From Alicyclobacillus sp. (GTDB lineage: Bacteria > Bacillota > Bacilli > Alicyclobacillales > Alicyclobacillaceae): a DNA stretch of 34,444 bases. The stretch is from NCBI GenBank assembly GCA_023512635.1, contig JAILZF010000007.1:1-34444 (forward strand), written 5' to 3'. Positions 17,106 to 26,737 of this stretch are shown piece after piece; the first letter of the stretch is position 1, and every line of letters starts with the position of its first letter. The notes beneath the pieces are model-generated. The model saw only the letters and a program-made list of their open reading frames with translations. It did no database searches and was not told where the DNA came from. The translations under genes and the position numbers were made by a program.

Positions 17106-18293
17106 TCAGTCGAGTTGTTCGACGAACCGGCGGATCCGCTCCACCGCTTGCACGACATTGTCATAGTGGGTGGCGTACGACAGGCGGATGTTGTGGGGTG
17201 CGCCAAACGCCTCCCCTGGAACAGCCGCAACCAGCTCGTGTTCCAACAGCAGCTCGCAGAAGCGGGTGGCGGTTCCTATCACCTCGCCGCGCCAGCGCCG
17301 CTGCAACAGCTGGCCAATGTTCGGGAAGACGTAAAACGCTCCGTCTGGCATCAGGCACTGCACACCTGGCAGAGACTGCAAGCCTTCCACCAACACATCG
17401 CGCCGGCGTTTGAACTCCGCCACCATCGCCGGGTCAAACGCGTCCAATGCAGCGACGCCAGCAGCTTGGGAAATGGTAGAGGGGCTCCCCGCCCCGTGGC
17501 TCTGCAGGCTGGCCATCGCCTTGGCGATGGGCAGTTCCGCAGCGGCGTAACCGAGGCGCCAACCCGTCATGGCGAACGCCTTGGAAAAGCCGTTGACCAC
17601 CACCGTGCGTGGCATCAGCTCCGGCTTGAGCGCAGCTATGCTAAGGTGCTCGACGCCGTACACGAGACGCTCGTAGATCTCGTCCGCCAGGATATAGGCA
17701 TCATGACGCACCAGCACCTCTGCCAAGGCCAGCAACTCGGAGCGCGAATAGACCGCTCCGGTAGGATTGCACGGCGAATTCAACAACACCACGCGGGTTC
17801 GCTCGGTGAAAGCCTGTTCTAACTGGGCGGGGGTCATTTTAAAACCGGTCGACTCGTCGCACTGGACAATCACGGGCACGGCACCAACCAACCGCACCTG
17901 CTCCGGGTACGTCACCCAGTACGGCGCTGGAATAATCACCTCGTCACCCGGGTCGCAGAGCGTCATGAACACGTTGAACAGCGAGTGTTTTGCCCCACAG
18001 GACACGACAATCTGTTCCGGCGTGTACGTCAACCCGTTTTCTTCCTGCAGTTTTTTCGCAATGGCTCGCCGCAGTGCAACCGTGCCTGCGGCAGCGGTGT
18101 ACTTGGTCTGCCCGTGGGTGATGGCGCGAATGCCCGCGTACGCCGCTGGCACGGGCGTGTCGAAGTCCGGCTCGCCGACGCTCATGTTGATGACCGGACG
18201 CCCAGCGTCAAGCAGAGCCTTGGTCTTCGCGTCGACACTCATCGTCGCCGACGGCGCAATGGCCCGTACGCGACTCGACAGCCGATGTTCCAT
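17106..18293 (-). CDS. aspB: Class I/II pyridoxal-phosphate aminotransferase, aspartate aminotransferase-like
   Basis: MSVGEPDFDTP; PAPYWVTYPEQVRL; NSPCNPTGAVYS; PLP lysine region VVNGFSKAFAMTGWRLGY; SD AGAGGAG before ATG 18293. Confidence 0.93.
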   Translation of the reverse strand: MEHRLSSRVRAIAPSATMSVDAKTKALLDAGRPVINMSVGEPDFDTPVPAAYAGIRAITHGQTKYTAAAGTVALRRAIAKKLQEENGLTYTPEQIVVSCGAKHSLFNVFMTLCDPGDEVIIPAPYWVTYPEQVRLVGAVPVIVQCDESTGFKMTPAQLEQAFTERTRVVLLNSPCNPTGAVYSRSELLALAEVLVRHDAYILADEIYERLVYGVEHLSIAALKPELMPRTVVVNGFSKAFAMTGWRLGYAAAELPIAKAMASLQSHGAGSPSTISQAAGVAALDAFDPAMVAEFKRRRDVLVEGLQSLPGVQCLMPDGAFYVFPNIGQLLQRRWRGEVIGTATRFCELLLEHELVAAVPGEAFGAPHNIRLSYATHYDNVVQAVERIRRFVEQLD

Positions 18294-18322
18294 GTGCCAC
18301 GCTCCTCTCTCATGCTGTGGCC

Positions 18323-18331
18323 ATTGTACCA
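18323..18331 (-). promoter_or_regulatory. Extended -10 promoter for aspB
   Basis: Minus-strand TGGTACAAT (TGn-TACAAT), ~30 nt before the aspB ATG; weak -35. Confidence 0.45.
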
Positions 18332-18398
18332 TACCGGCCCTTGCCTTGTGCGTTTCCGCAAAGCCACAGCCCGCGGCAGCCCGGCCATGCAGGGCCGC

Positions 18399-20444
18399 TT
18401 ACGGCCACCAGCGGCGCCACCAGGGCCGTGCCGCCGGGGCGGGGGCGGGCGGCACGGTACTGCTGTGCAAGGTGCAAGTCTCGACAGGGGCTGTTCCTGC
18501 TACAAAGTAATCCGTTTCTGTGCTGCCGCACGCCGGTGTGGCGAGTTGCCCGGTGACCGGGTCGAGGGTGACGGGGACCAGGTTGGGCGGCGGGGTAAAC
18601 CAGTCTCCGGGCCGGCGCTGCTGGGCGGTGCCCATGAACTTTCCCCAGATGGGCGCAGCCATGTGCGCTTCTTGCACGGTCAACGGCCGGTTGTCGTCGT
18701 AACCGACCCACACCGCGCAGACCACGCGCGGTGTATACCCAACCATCCAGGCGTCAGTGTTGGTTGTTCCTGTCTTGGCGGCGGCAGGTCCGTGCAGGTA
18801 TGTCCGGGCAGCATATCCCGTTCCGCCGGGTTCCAGTACGCTGCGCAGCAGGTCGGTAAGTTGAAACGCCACTGCCGGGTCCAACGCCTGTTGCGATGCG
18901 GGCAGTGTGGTCCAATGGCGGCCGCTGCGCGGGTCGTCGAGGGCTTGCACAGCGTACGGCAAGACGTGCTTGCCGCCGTTGGCCAGTGCCGCATAGGCAG
19001 TTGCCAACTGCAGCGGACTGGTGGGAAAGACCCCCAGGGCCAATGACGGGTACGGCCGTAACAATCCTTTGAAACCGAGTTGCCGGGCGGTCTCGACCAC
19101 CTGCTGCGGGCCTACTTCCAGGTTAGCGGTCACCGCGTACACGTTGTCCGAACGGGCCAACGCTTCGCGCAGGGTAATGGGCCGGTGCGCGTAAAAATCG
19201 CCGTAGTCGTGCACGGTGTACAGCTTGTTGCGGTCGTACATAAACGACGTGGGTTCGCTTAATACCTGCCGGTCCGGTGTCCAACCGTGACTGAGGGCAG
19301 CGGCGTACACCACCGCTTTGAAGGTCGATCCCGGTTGCCGCTCCGCCAGCGCGCGGTTGTACGGGCTGTGTACGTAGTCGCGCCCGCCCACCAGGGCCAG
19401 GACAGCTCCCGTCTGCGGGTCCAGCGCCACCAACGCCGCCTGCAGCCCACTGCCGGCGGGCAGGGTGCTGGCAATGGCACGCTCAGCCGCCGCTTGCAAC
19501 ACCGGATCGAGCGTGGTCACAATACGTAGGTCGCCGCGGTCCAGGTCGTCTGCCGAGAGGTGGAAGCGTCGTTCCGCTTCATGGACGGCCATATCCGTAA
19601 AGTAAGGGGCGGCCAGGGACGGAGCGGACAGCGCGGCGAACTGCAGCGGCGTGTGCAGGGCGGCGTCCGCCGCGGACTGGGACAGGAAGCCTGCTTGCAC
19701 CATGCGCTGCAGCACGGTGCGCTGGCGCGCGCGTGCAGCGTCGGGGTGCAGCAGAGGCGAGTACAAACTGGGCCCTTTAGGCAAACCGGCCAGCAGGGCA
19801 CACTCAGCCAGGGATAAATCGCTGACTGGCTTGCCGAAGTACAGCTGCGCGGCCGCTCCCACACCGTAGGCACCGTGGCCGTAGTAAACCGTATTCAAGT
19901 ACTGTTCCAAAATCTCCGGTTTGCTTTCGTGCAGTTCCAGCTGGAGGGCGTACAACGCCTCGCGCAGCTTGCGTCCTAGCGTGCGGTGTTGGTTTAAGTA
20001 CAAGTTTTTCGCCAACTGTTGGCTGATGGTTGACCCGCCTTGGACAATGCTGCCGTGCATCAGATCCACCCAACTGGCGCGTGCCAAGGAGGTCCAGTGA
20101 AACGCCCCGTGTTGGTAAAAACGTGCATCCTCCACCGCTAACGTGGCAGCTTGCAACGCTGGCGGAATCTGTGCCAACGGGACGTGTTCGGCACGTGTAC
20201 CTTTGCGCGTCCACTCCGCCAGGCGCGAACCGTCACTGGCGTCAATATGGGTAGGATAGACCAGGCTCGGGTCAGGCAGCGGTGCGGCGCGCAGGGCGAG
20301 CAACAGCACAGTGGTGCCCACAAACCCGCAGCACCAAGGCAGCACCAGGCACCGCTGCCAGCGCGGCAGATACCGCCAGCGCGTGTGCCAGCGGTGCCGG
20401 CGGCGGCTGGCGCGTGCCAGGGTCGAGCGTGGATGAGCCTGCAT
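18399..20444 (-). CDS. pbpG: Class A (bifunctional) penicillin-binding protein, PbpG/PBP2d-like
   Basis: N-terminal TM; glycosyltransferase motifs EDARFYQHGAFHW and QGGSTISQQLAKNLYL; transpeptidase motifs GSTFK, SDN, KTGTTN; adjacent and divergent to speE-speB. ATG 20444 with SD GAAGGAGG. Confidence 0.93.
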   Translation of the reverse strand: MQAHPRSTLARASRRRHRWHTRWRYLPRWQRCLVLPWCCGFVGTTVLLLALRAAPLPDPSLVYPTHIDASDGSRLAEWTRKGTRAEHVPLAQIPPALQAATLAVEDARFYQHGAFHWTSLARASWVDLMHGSIVQGGSTISQQLAKNLYLNQHRTLGRKLREALYALQLELHESKPEILEQYLNTVYYGHGAYGVGAAAQLYFGKPVSDLSLAECALLAGLPKGPSLYSPLLHPDAARARQRTVLQRMVQAGFLSQSAADAALHTPLQFAALSAPSLAAPYFTDMAVHEAERRFHLSADDLDRGDLRIVTTLDPVLQAAAERAIASTLPAGSGLQAALVALDPQTGAVLALVGGRDYVHSPYNRALAERQPGSTFKAVVYAAALSHGWTPDRQVLSEPTSFMYDRNKLYTVHDYGDFYAHRPITLREALARSDNVYAVTANLEVGPQQVVETARQLGFKGLLRPYPSLALGVFPTSPLQLATAYAALANGGKHVLPYAVQALDDPRSGRHWTTLPASQQALDPAVAFQLTDLLRSVLEPGGTGYAARTYLHGPAAAKTGTTNTDAWMVGYTPRVVCAVWVGYDDNRPLTVQEAHMAAPIWGKFMGTAQQRRPGDWFTPPPNLVPVTLDPVTGQLATPACGSTETDYFVAGTAPVETCTLHSSTVPPAPAPAARPWWRRWWP

Positions 20445-20497
20445 AACACCCTCCTTCACCACTTACCGGATCACAGGTCTTCCGGCGGAGTGAGCTT

Positions 20498-20526
20498 TAG
20501 TCTTTGCAATCCCCGGAAAACTATGC
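20498..20526 (-). promoter_or_regulatory. Putative SigF/forespore-type promoter for pbpG
   Basis: Minus strand GCATA (20526-20522), 14-nt spacer, GCAAAGACTA (20507-20498), resembling GYWTA-N15-GGNRANANTW with one -10 mismatch and a 1-nt shorter spacer. Confidence 0.3.
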
Positions 20527-20576
20527 CAAAAGGTGGGTGACGTCCGGCAGGAAAGGGTGTACGTGCCAGGGGGGTT

Positions 20577-20585
20577 TGGTATAAT
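20577..20585 (+). promoter_or_regulatory. Extended -10 SigA promoter for speE
   Basis: TGGTATAAT: perfect TGn-TATAAT, 40 nt before the GTG at 20626; no good -35. Confidence 0.7.
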
Positions 20586-20625
20586 ACTCCCACTGTTGTG
20601 TGGCTAGCAGATGGAGGTGTCCGGC

Positions 20626-21462
20626 GTGGCCAAGTCGGAACTGTGGTTTACCGAACGGCAAAACGATCATTTATCCATCGGCCTGCGCATAGAGCGGGTC
20701 TTGCATTCTGAAGAAACGCCCTATCAGTCGCTGGACGTGGTCCAGACGGTACAGTACGGAAACATGCTTGTCCTCGACGGTTGCATCATGACCACCGAGC
20801 GCGACGAGTTTGTCTATCATGAAATGATTGCCCACGTGGCTCTGCACACCCATCCGCATCCGCGCAAGGTGCTGGTTGTTGGCGGCGGGGACGGCGGGGC
20901 CATCCGCGAGGTCGTCAAACACCCTTCGGTGGAACAAGCGGTCTTGGCTGAGATTGATGGCCGCGTGATTGCCGCCTCGCAGCAGTTCTTCCCGCACATC
21001 GCCAGCGGCCTGTCGGACCCGCGGGTGCGAGTGGAGGTAACCGACGGCATCCGCCATGTCCAGGAACACCCGGGGGAGTACGACATTATTTTGGTAGACT
21101 CAACCGATCCGGTGGGCCCGGCCGTCGGCTTGTTTGCACGTCCTTTCTACGAAGCGGTGTTCCGTGCCTTAACAGACGACGGTGTGTTTGTCGCTCAGAC
21201 CGAGTCGCCGTTCGTCAACCAAGACTTGATTCGCTCGGTTTGGGCTGACGTCCGCGCGGTGTTCCCAGTCACCGAGCTGTACCTGGCGTACGTGCCCACG
21301 TACCCCACAGGTATGTGGAGCTTCACTCTGGGCAGCAAACGCTACCACCCGTTGCGTGACCAGCAGCCGCTGCGTATCCAGGATACGCGCTATTACACGG
21401 CCGACGTGCACAGAGCCGCCTTTGCCTTGCCGCGGTTTGTCGCCGAGTTGGTGCAGCCGTGA
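20626..21462 (+). CDS. speE: Spermidine synthase (polyamine aminopropyltransferase)
   Basis: 'SELWFTERQ', 'DEFVYHEMIAHVALHTHPHPRKVLVVGGGDGGAIREVVKHPSV', 'VDSTDPVGPA'. GTG 20626 preceded by GGAGGTGTCC; upstream ATG 20611 also possible. Confidence 0.97.
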   Translation: MAKSELWFTERQNDHLSIGLRIERVLHSEETPYQSLDVVQTVQYGNMLVLDGCIMTTERDEFVYHEMIAHVALHTHPHPRKVLVVGGGDGGAIREVVKHPSVEQAVLAEIDGRVIAASQQFFPHIASGLSDPRVRVEVTDGIRHVQEHPGEYDIILVDSTDPVGPAVGLFARPFYEAVFRALTDDGVFVAQTESPFVNQDLIRSVWADVRAVFPVTELYLAYVPTYPTGMWSFTLGSKRYHPLRDQQPLRIQDTRYYTADVHRAAFALPRFVAELVQP

Positions 21463-22370
21463 GCACCCCCGGTGTCCCTGCAGGTCTGCAAGACCGGGCG
21501 TACAGCGGCGAGGTGTTCATTGGCGCACAGTCAGACTTTGCCTCGGCGCAGGCCGTGTTGTATGGCATGCCGATGGATTGGACCGTGTCTTTTCGCAGTG
21601 GGGCGCGCCTAGGCCCGGCGCGCATCCGTGAGGTGTCGGTCGGGCTGGAAGAGTACAGCCCGTACCTGGACCGCGATCTGTCAGAGTTGCGTTACCATGA
21701 CGCCGGTGACTTGGCGTTGCCGTTTGGCAATCCGCAGCAAAGCGTTCAGTTGATCTACCACTTCGTACGCGGCCTGTTTGCAGCTGGCAAATTCCCGCTG
21801 GGCTTAGGCGGCGAGCACCTGGCAGCGCTCGGGCCCCTGCAGGCTGCGTGGGAAACATTCCCAGACCTGCGCGTCGTGCACATCGATGCACACACCGACC
21901 TGCGCGAGCACTACGAAGGTGAACCGTATTCGCACGCCACAGTGATCCGCAAGGTGTGTGATGCCATAGGGCCAGACCGCGTATACCAGTTCGGTATTCG
22001 CTCCGGAACGCGTGCTGAATTCCAGTGGGCCCGCCAGCACACGCACTTCTACCCGTTCGCCGTGGCTGACCCTCTGCGGCGCGTCCTGCCTGAATTAGCT
22101 GGGTACCCGGTGTACGTCACGTGGGATATCGACGTGTTCGATCCCGCTTTCGCACCCGGAACAGGCACGGCGGAACACGGCGGCATCAGCCCGCAGGAGG
22201 CGTTTGCCGCCATCCAAACGCTCAGTCAGTTGCAGGTGGTGGGATTTGACTTGGTGGAAGTTGCACCGGCCATCGACCCTAGTGAGCTGTCGCAAATTTT
22301 AGCGGCCAAGTTGGTGCGCGAGGCGCTGCTGGCGTTTGTCCGCGAAGGGGGAGGAGCGCGTGAGCCCTGA
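21459..22370 (+). CDS. speB: Agmatinase (ureohydrolase family)
   Basis: GTGA overlap with speE; metal-binding 'VVHIDAHTDLREHYEG', 'GGEHLAALG', 'WDIDVFDPAFAPGTGTAEHGG'. Confidence 0.97.
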   Translation: MSTPGVPAGLQDRAYSGEVFIGAQSDFASAQAVLYGMPMDWTVSFRSGARLGPARIREVSVGLEEYSPYLDRDLSELRYHDAGDLALPFGNPQQSVQLIYHFVRGLFAAGKFPLGLGGEHLAALGPLQAAWETFPDLRVVHIDAHTDLREHYEGEPYSHATVIRKVCDAIGPDRVYQFGIRSGTRAEFQWARQHTHFYPFAVADPLRRVLPELAGYPVYVTWDIDVFDPAFAPGTGTAEHGGISPQEAFAAIQTLSQLQVVGFDLVEVAPAIDPSELSQILAAKLVREALLAFVREGGGAREP

Positions 22371-22878
22371 GTATTGGCAGGCTGCGGCAGACTTTCGCCG
22401 GCGCGTGCACATCCAGTGGCGGCGCGAACTGTTCACCCTATCTTTGGAGGTCAAAGGCCCCGGCCGACCTGTGCCACCGGATGTGGAACGCTTTTCGGTG
22501 GCTGACGGCGTCTGGGAGCAACGGGCGGGCATTCATTACTTGACATACGCCGATCCGGAGCATACCCAGGGGGTGGTGCAGACGTTGGCCGGACATCTCC
22601 GTCGTGACCACACCACCCTGTGTTTACGCCCGGATGAGGTCTCGCTGACGCGTACGGGCGAGGTCAGTTGGTCCCATACCTTTCGGCCGGCCGAACGGGT
22701 GACGACTGCTCTGCGTACCGGCAAAGCGCTGCTTGAAGTGGAGATTCTGACGGAGCAGCTTGAGCTCGATGTCCACCCGGACGGCGGCCGCTTGCGCTGT
22801 ACATACCAGATGCGTTTAGGCCGGCCGAAGCACCCAGTGCCACAAGCGGTGGCTCTGGAGATCTGGTGGCGCCCGTAG
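22360..22878 (+). CDS. DUF1934 (YwiB-like) beta-barrel protein
   Basis: Overlaps speB by 11 nt with SD GGGGGAGGAG; pattern resembles YwiB; conserved position after speB. Confidence 0.75.
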   Translation: MSPEYWQAAADFRRRVHIQWRRELFTLSLEVKGPGRPVPPDVERFSVADGVWEQRAGIHYLTYADPEHTQGVVQTLAGHLRRDHTTLCLRPDEVSLTRTGEVSWSHTFRPAERVTTALRTGKALLEVEILTEQLELDVHPDGGRLRCTYQMRLGRPKHPVPQAVALEIWWRP

Positions 22879-22900
22879 CGGGCGTGGGAGAGGACGCGCC

Positions 22901-24586
22901 ATGGCGCAAGCATACGCATTCCGCCGTACCCGGCACTTTAAACGCTACCGGGAAATCGCTGCGGTGTTGATTCGCCACGGTTTCGGCTGGTTCTTGGACG
23001 AGCTCGGCCAGGCGGACTGGGTGCCTTTGCCCCGCCGCGCCAACGGCGACGCCGCGAGATCAACCGCGAGTCTGGCAGAGCGCGTACGGCACATGATTGA
23101 AGAACTTGGTCCCGCCTTTGTCAAGCTAGGTCAGTTGGCCAGCCTGCGCGCAGACCTGCTGCCCGCTGAGTGGGTACGTCAGTTAAGCAAGCTGCAGGAC
23201 GAAGTGCCGCCAGTACCGTGGCCGCAGGTGCAGGCTCAACTGGAACAAGAACTCGGGACTGCTTGGCCGGAAGTGTTTAAAACTTTCGACGAACAGCCCG
23301 TCGGGTCTGCGTCTATCGGCCAAGTGCACCGGGCCGTCCTGCACAGCGGCGAGGTGGTCGCCGTCAAGGTGCAGCGTCCAGGCATTGCGGCGGTCGTGCA
23401 AGCTGACCTCGAGGTCTTGGCCGACCTGGCGCGGATGGCCGAGCGCCGTTTCGAGTGGGCCCGGTTGTACCAGGTGCGCGAAGTCGTCGCCGAGCTGCGG
23501 CGGGTGCTGACCGATGAACTCGATTATACGGTGGAGGCGCGCAACGCAGAGCGCATCGGTGAGCTGTGGCGCAACCACAGCAAGGTGCGGATTCCGCAGG
23601 TGTACTGGGAGTGGACGAGTCCACGGTTGCTCGTCATGGAGTACGTGGAAGGCGTGAAACTCAACCAACACCACAAGTTGGCGGCTCTCGGCATTGACCG
23701 GCGCCGGTTGGCCGCAGATGTCGCCGAGGCGGTGTTCACCCAGGTGTTTGTGCATGGCCTGTTCCACGCTGACCCGCACCCGGGCAACCTTTGTGCCCTG
23801 CCGGGGGGGCGCTTGCTGTTTCTAGACTTCGGCATGGTAGGCAGGCTTTCGCCAGCCCTCAAGGGCCATCTGGCAGGATTGGTCCTCGGCTTGCTGCGGC
23901 GCGATGCCGGGGCCGTCGTGCGCGTTCTCTATCGCATGGGCGTGGTCCCGGCGGAGGTCGACGAGCAACTGCTGCACCGCGACGTGGAAGCGCTGCGCGA
24001 CAAATACTACGAAGTCCCCCTGCGGCAGATCCACCTGGGGGAAGCGGTGCTCGACATCTTCTCTGTGGCGTACCGTCACCGCATTCAAATCCCGCCTGAC
24101 CTAGCGTTGGTAGGGAAAACCCTGTTGACGCTGGAAGGGGTGGTGGAAGACCTCGATCCAGAGTTTCGTATCCTCGACGCGGCCGAGCCGTTCGGACGGC
24201 GGTTGTTACGTGAGCGGTTTGACCCGGGGGCGTTGTTGCGGCGCGGGGCGGCCACCGCTGGCGAGTGGGCGGAGTTGGCCGCCGAAGCCCCGCGCGCCTT
24301 GCGTGCCCTGTTGGGCGGGGTGCGCCGCCAGCGCTTTCGCCTGCAAGTTGACGTCCCTGATCTCAACGCCTCAGTCAAACGTCTGGAACGTACGGTGAAC
24401 CGTCTGTCATTCAGCCTGATGTTGCTCAGCTTGTCGGTTTTTCTCGCAGGCTGCCTGATTGCCTCCGCGCTGGCCAAATCGCCGTCGTATCTGTGGAACG
24501 TCCCGCTCGCAGACGCTGGTTTGGGTGCAGGCGCGGCGTTGGCAGTCTGGTTGGTCTGGGCCATGGTCCGCTCCTCCCGGCATTGA
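22901..24586 (+). CDS. AarF/UbiB (ABC1) atypical kinase family protein with two C-terminal TM helices
   Basis: KxGQ motif 'FVKLGQLASLRADLLP', 'GSASIGQVHRAVLHSGEVVAVKVQRPGI', 'HADPHPGNL', 'LLFLDFGMVG'. Confidence 0.95.
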   Translation: MAQAYAFRRTRHFKRYREIAAVLIRHGFGWFLDELGQADWVPLPRRANGDAARSTASLAERVRHMIEELGPAFVKLGQLASLRADLLPAEWVRQLSKLQDEVPPVPWPQVQAQLEQELGTAWPEVFKTFDEQPVGSASIGQVHRAVLHSGEVVAVKVQRPGIAAVVQADLEVLADLARMAERRFEWARLYQVREVVAELRRVLTDELDYTVEARNAERIGELWRNHSKVRIPQVYWEWTSPRLLVMEYVEGVKLNQHHKLAALGIDRRRLAADVAEAVFTQVFVHGLFHADPHPGNLCALPGGRLLFLDFGMVGRLSPALKGHLAGLVLGLLRRDAGAVVRVLYRMGVVPAEVDEQLLHRDVEALRDKYYEVPLRQIHLGEAVLDIFSVAYRHRIQIPPDLALVGKTLLTLEGVVEDLDPEFRILDAAEPFGRRLLRERFDPGALLRRGAATAGEWAELAAEAPRALRALLGGVRRQRFRLQVDVPDLNASVKRLERTVNRLSFSLMLLSLSVFLAGCLIASALAKSPSYLWNVPLADAGLGAGAALAVWLVWAMVRSSRH

Positions 24587-24670
24587 GCCGTTTTCAGCCA
24601 ACCTGGGTTCGTGCTATGTTGTAGTTGCAAGGCTTGTGTGCAGCGGCTGTCCGGCAGAGGAGGGACTGGC

Positions 24671-26662
24671 TTGTCGTCGACTGCTTACGGCGTGCAAGCA
24701 CTGGTGTTTCTTGGGGTGTTTGCTGCGGCATTCGGACTGTTCTATCAGGCGGTACGCGACCGCATCCGCTTCCTGCGAGCGGCAGCTCCAGACCCGACGC
24801 GGCAAGGACACCCCAAGGAGCGATGGCGCAGTTTTGTTGTCTATGTCCTGGGTCAACGCAAAGTGCTGGCAGAACCGTCCGGTATGCTGCACGTGTTGAT
24901 TTTCTGGGGGTTTCTTGTGCTCGTCTGGGGGGACCTCGATTTTATCGGCTATCACCTGTCGGGTTGGCACCTGCCGTGGGCGCTCTCCCCCGTGTACGCG
25001 TTTGTCCAGGAGTTGTTTTCTGCGCTTGTCTTGGTGGCGGTGCTGGCTGGCTTATGGCGCCGCTACGGCCTGCGGCCGATGCGCCTCGAGGCTTCGGCTG
25101 AAGCAGGTCTAATTTTGGCTCTGATTGCGTTGATTGTGCTCACCTATTATACGGCGAACGCGGCTGACGCGGTTCGCGCCGGCTGGTTACCTGGTTGGGA
25201 GGCGCCGGTGGCCAGTGGTCTGGCGCGGTTGCTGCAGGGTTGGCCGGGGCGCGCCTTGCTCGCACTGTCGCTGACCGCGTTTTGGTTGCACGTGTTGTGT
25301 ATCTGCGCCTTCTTGGTGCTCATTCCACGCAGCAAACACGCTCACATGTTGGCCGCCATGTGCAACTGGTACTTCCGCCGGCTCGACCCGCCTGGCCGTC
25401 TGCGCAAGCTCGACTTGGACGACGAGCAAGCGGAGTCGTTTGGCGCCGGACACATTGAACAGTTTACCTGGAAACAGCTGCTCGACGGGTTTGCTTGCAC
25501 CGAGTGCGGCCGCTGTCACATTCAGTGCCCCGCAACCCTGACCGGCAAGCCACTGTCGCCTAAGTATGTCATGCTGAAAATGAAAGACCACCTGGTGGCG
25601 CAGGGACCATCGCTGCTGGCGCAGGCGGCTGGGGCAGAAACGGCCACAGAGCCGTTGTTTGCGCGCATGTTCAGCGAGGAAGAGATATGGGCATGCACCA
25701 CCTGCCGGGCTTGTGAAGAGGCCTGTCCAGTGGCCAATGAACACGTGCAAGCGATTGTCGATATGCGCCGCTATCTCGTGTTGACCGAGGGCAAGGCGGC
25801 TCCCGAAGTGCACAAGGTGTTTGCCAACCTGGAACGCCAGTCCAACGAGTGGGGGCTGAACCGGCGCGATCGCGCAGCTTGGGCGCAAGGCTTGCCGGTG
25901 CGTACGCTGGCTGAAGCGGGGCGGGCGGAGTACCTGTTTTACGTGGGCTCTGCAGCCTCCTTCGATGCACGCAACCAGAAAATCGCGCAGGCGTTTGCTA
26001 AGCTTTTGCTTGCTGCTGGTGTCGATTTTGCGATTCTTGGCGTTGAGGAAGAGAGCGACGGCGATTCCGCCCGCCGCCTGGGCAACGAGTTTTTGTACCA
26101 GGAGTTTGTGCAGCGCAACATTGCCTTGTTTGCGCGCTATGGGGTGCGCAAAATCTTGACGACTGACCCGCACGCCTACAACACCTTCAAAAACGAGTAC
26201 CCTGACTTTGGCTATCAGGCAGATGAAGTGTGGCACAGCACAGAGTTTGCCGCCAAGTTGCTGCGCGAGGGGAGGTTGCGGCCGCGCCAACCGCTGCGGC
26301 GGCGAGTCACTTACCACGACTCGTGTTATTTGGGCAGATACAACGGCATGTACGACGCACCGCGTGAGATCTTGCGGTCCATCCCCGGCGTGGAATTGGT
26401 GGAGATGGAACGCAGCCGCAACCACAGCATGTGCTGCGGTGCGGGAGGTGGCGGGATGTTCAAAGAGGAAGGCGGACGCCAGCGAATCAACGTGTTGCGC
26501 GCCAGCCAAGCCCTGGCGACGGGTGCTGAGGTGGTCAGCACGGCTTGTCCGTACTGTATGACCATGCTGCTGGACGGAACCAAGGCGCACGGGGCGGAAG
26601 ACCGCTTGCAGACGTATGACGTCATTGAACTGCTGGCGGCCGCGGTGGCCGACGCCGGGTGA
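24671..26662 (+). CDS. fadF: Membrane-bound heterodisulfide-reductase-like Fe-S oxidoreductase (FadF/YwjF-like)
   Basis: N-terminal TM helices with several His; two 4Fe-4S motifs CTECGRCHIQCP and CTTCRACEEACPV; CCG domain 'CYLGRYNGMYDAPREILRSIPGVELVEMERSRNHSMCCGAGGG'. TTG 24671 has SD AGAGGAGGG. Confidence 0.9.
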   Translation: MSSTAYGVQALVFLGVFAAAFGLFYQAVRDRIRFLRAAAPDPTRQGHPKERWRSFVVYVLGQRKVLAEPSGMLHVLIFWGFLVLVWGDLDFIGYHLSGWHLPWALSPVYAFVQELFSALVLVAVLAGLWRRYGLRPMRLEASAEAGLILALIALIVLTYYTANAADAVRAGWLPGWEAPVASGLARLLQGWPGRALLALSLTAFWLHVLCICAFLVLIPRSKHAHMLAAMCNWYFRRLDPPGRLRKLDLDDEQAESFGAGHIEQFTWKQLLDGFACTECGRCHIQCPATLTGKPLSPKYVMLKMKDHLVAQGPSLLAQAAGAETATEPLFARMFSEEEIWACTTCRACEEACPVANEHVQAIVDMRRYLVLTEGKAAPEVHKVFANLERQSNEWGLNRRDRAAWAQGLPVRTLAEAGRAEYLFYVGSAASFDARNQKIAQAFAKLLLAAGVDFAILGVEEESDGDSARRLGNEFLYQEFVQRNIALFARYGVRKILTTDPHAYNTFKNEYPDFGYQADEVWHSTEFAAKLLREGRLRPRQPLRRRVTYHDSCYLGRYNGMYDAPREILRSIPGVELVEMERSRNHSMCCGAGGGGMFKEEGGRQRINVLRASQALATGAEVVSTACPYCMTMLLDGTKAHGAEDRLQTYDVIELLAAAVADAG

Positions 26663-26737
26663 GCCCCAGCGCGGCGGTGGAGGCCGGGACAGCTGCAAGC
26701 AGGGGGTGCGAGAGCGCAACCGGACGGGGAGGAGGGA

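Noticed and set aside
17025-19046. Plus-strand ORFs 17025-17822, 17767-18510 and 17985-19046
   Set aside because: Antisense to aspB and pbpG with clear catalytic motifs; translations look like mirror-codon artefacts.
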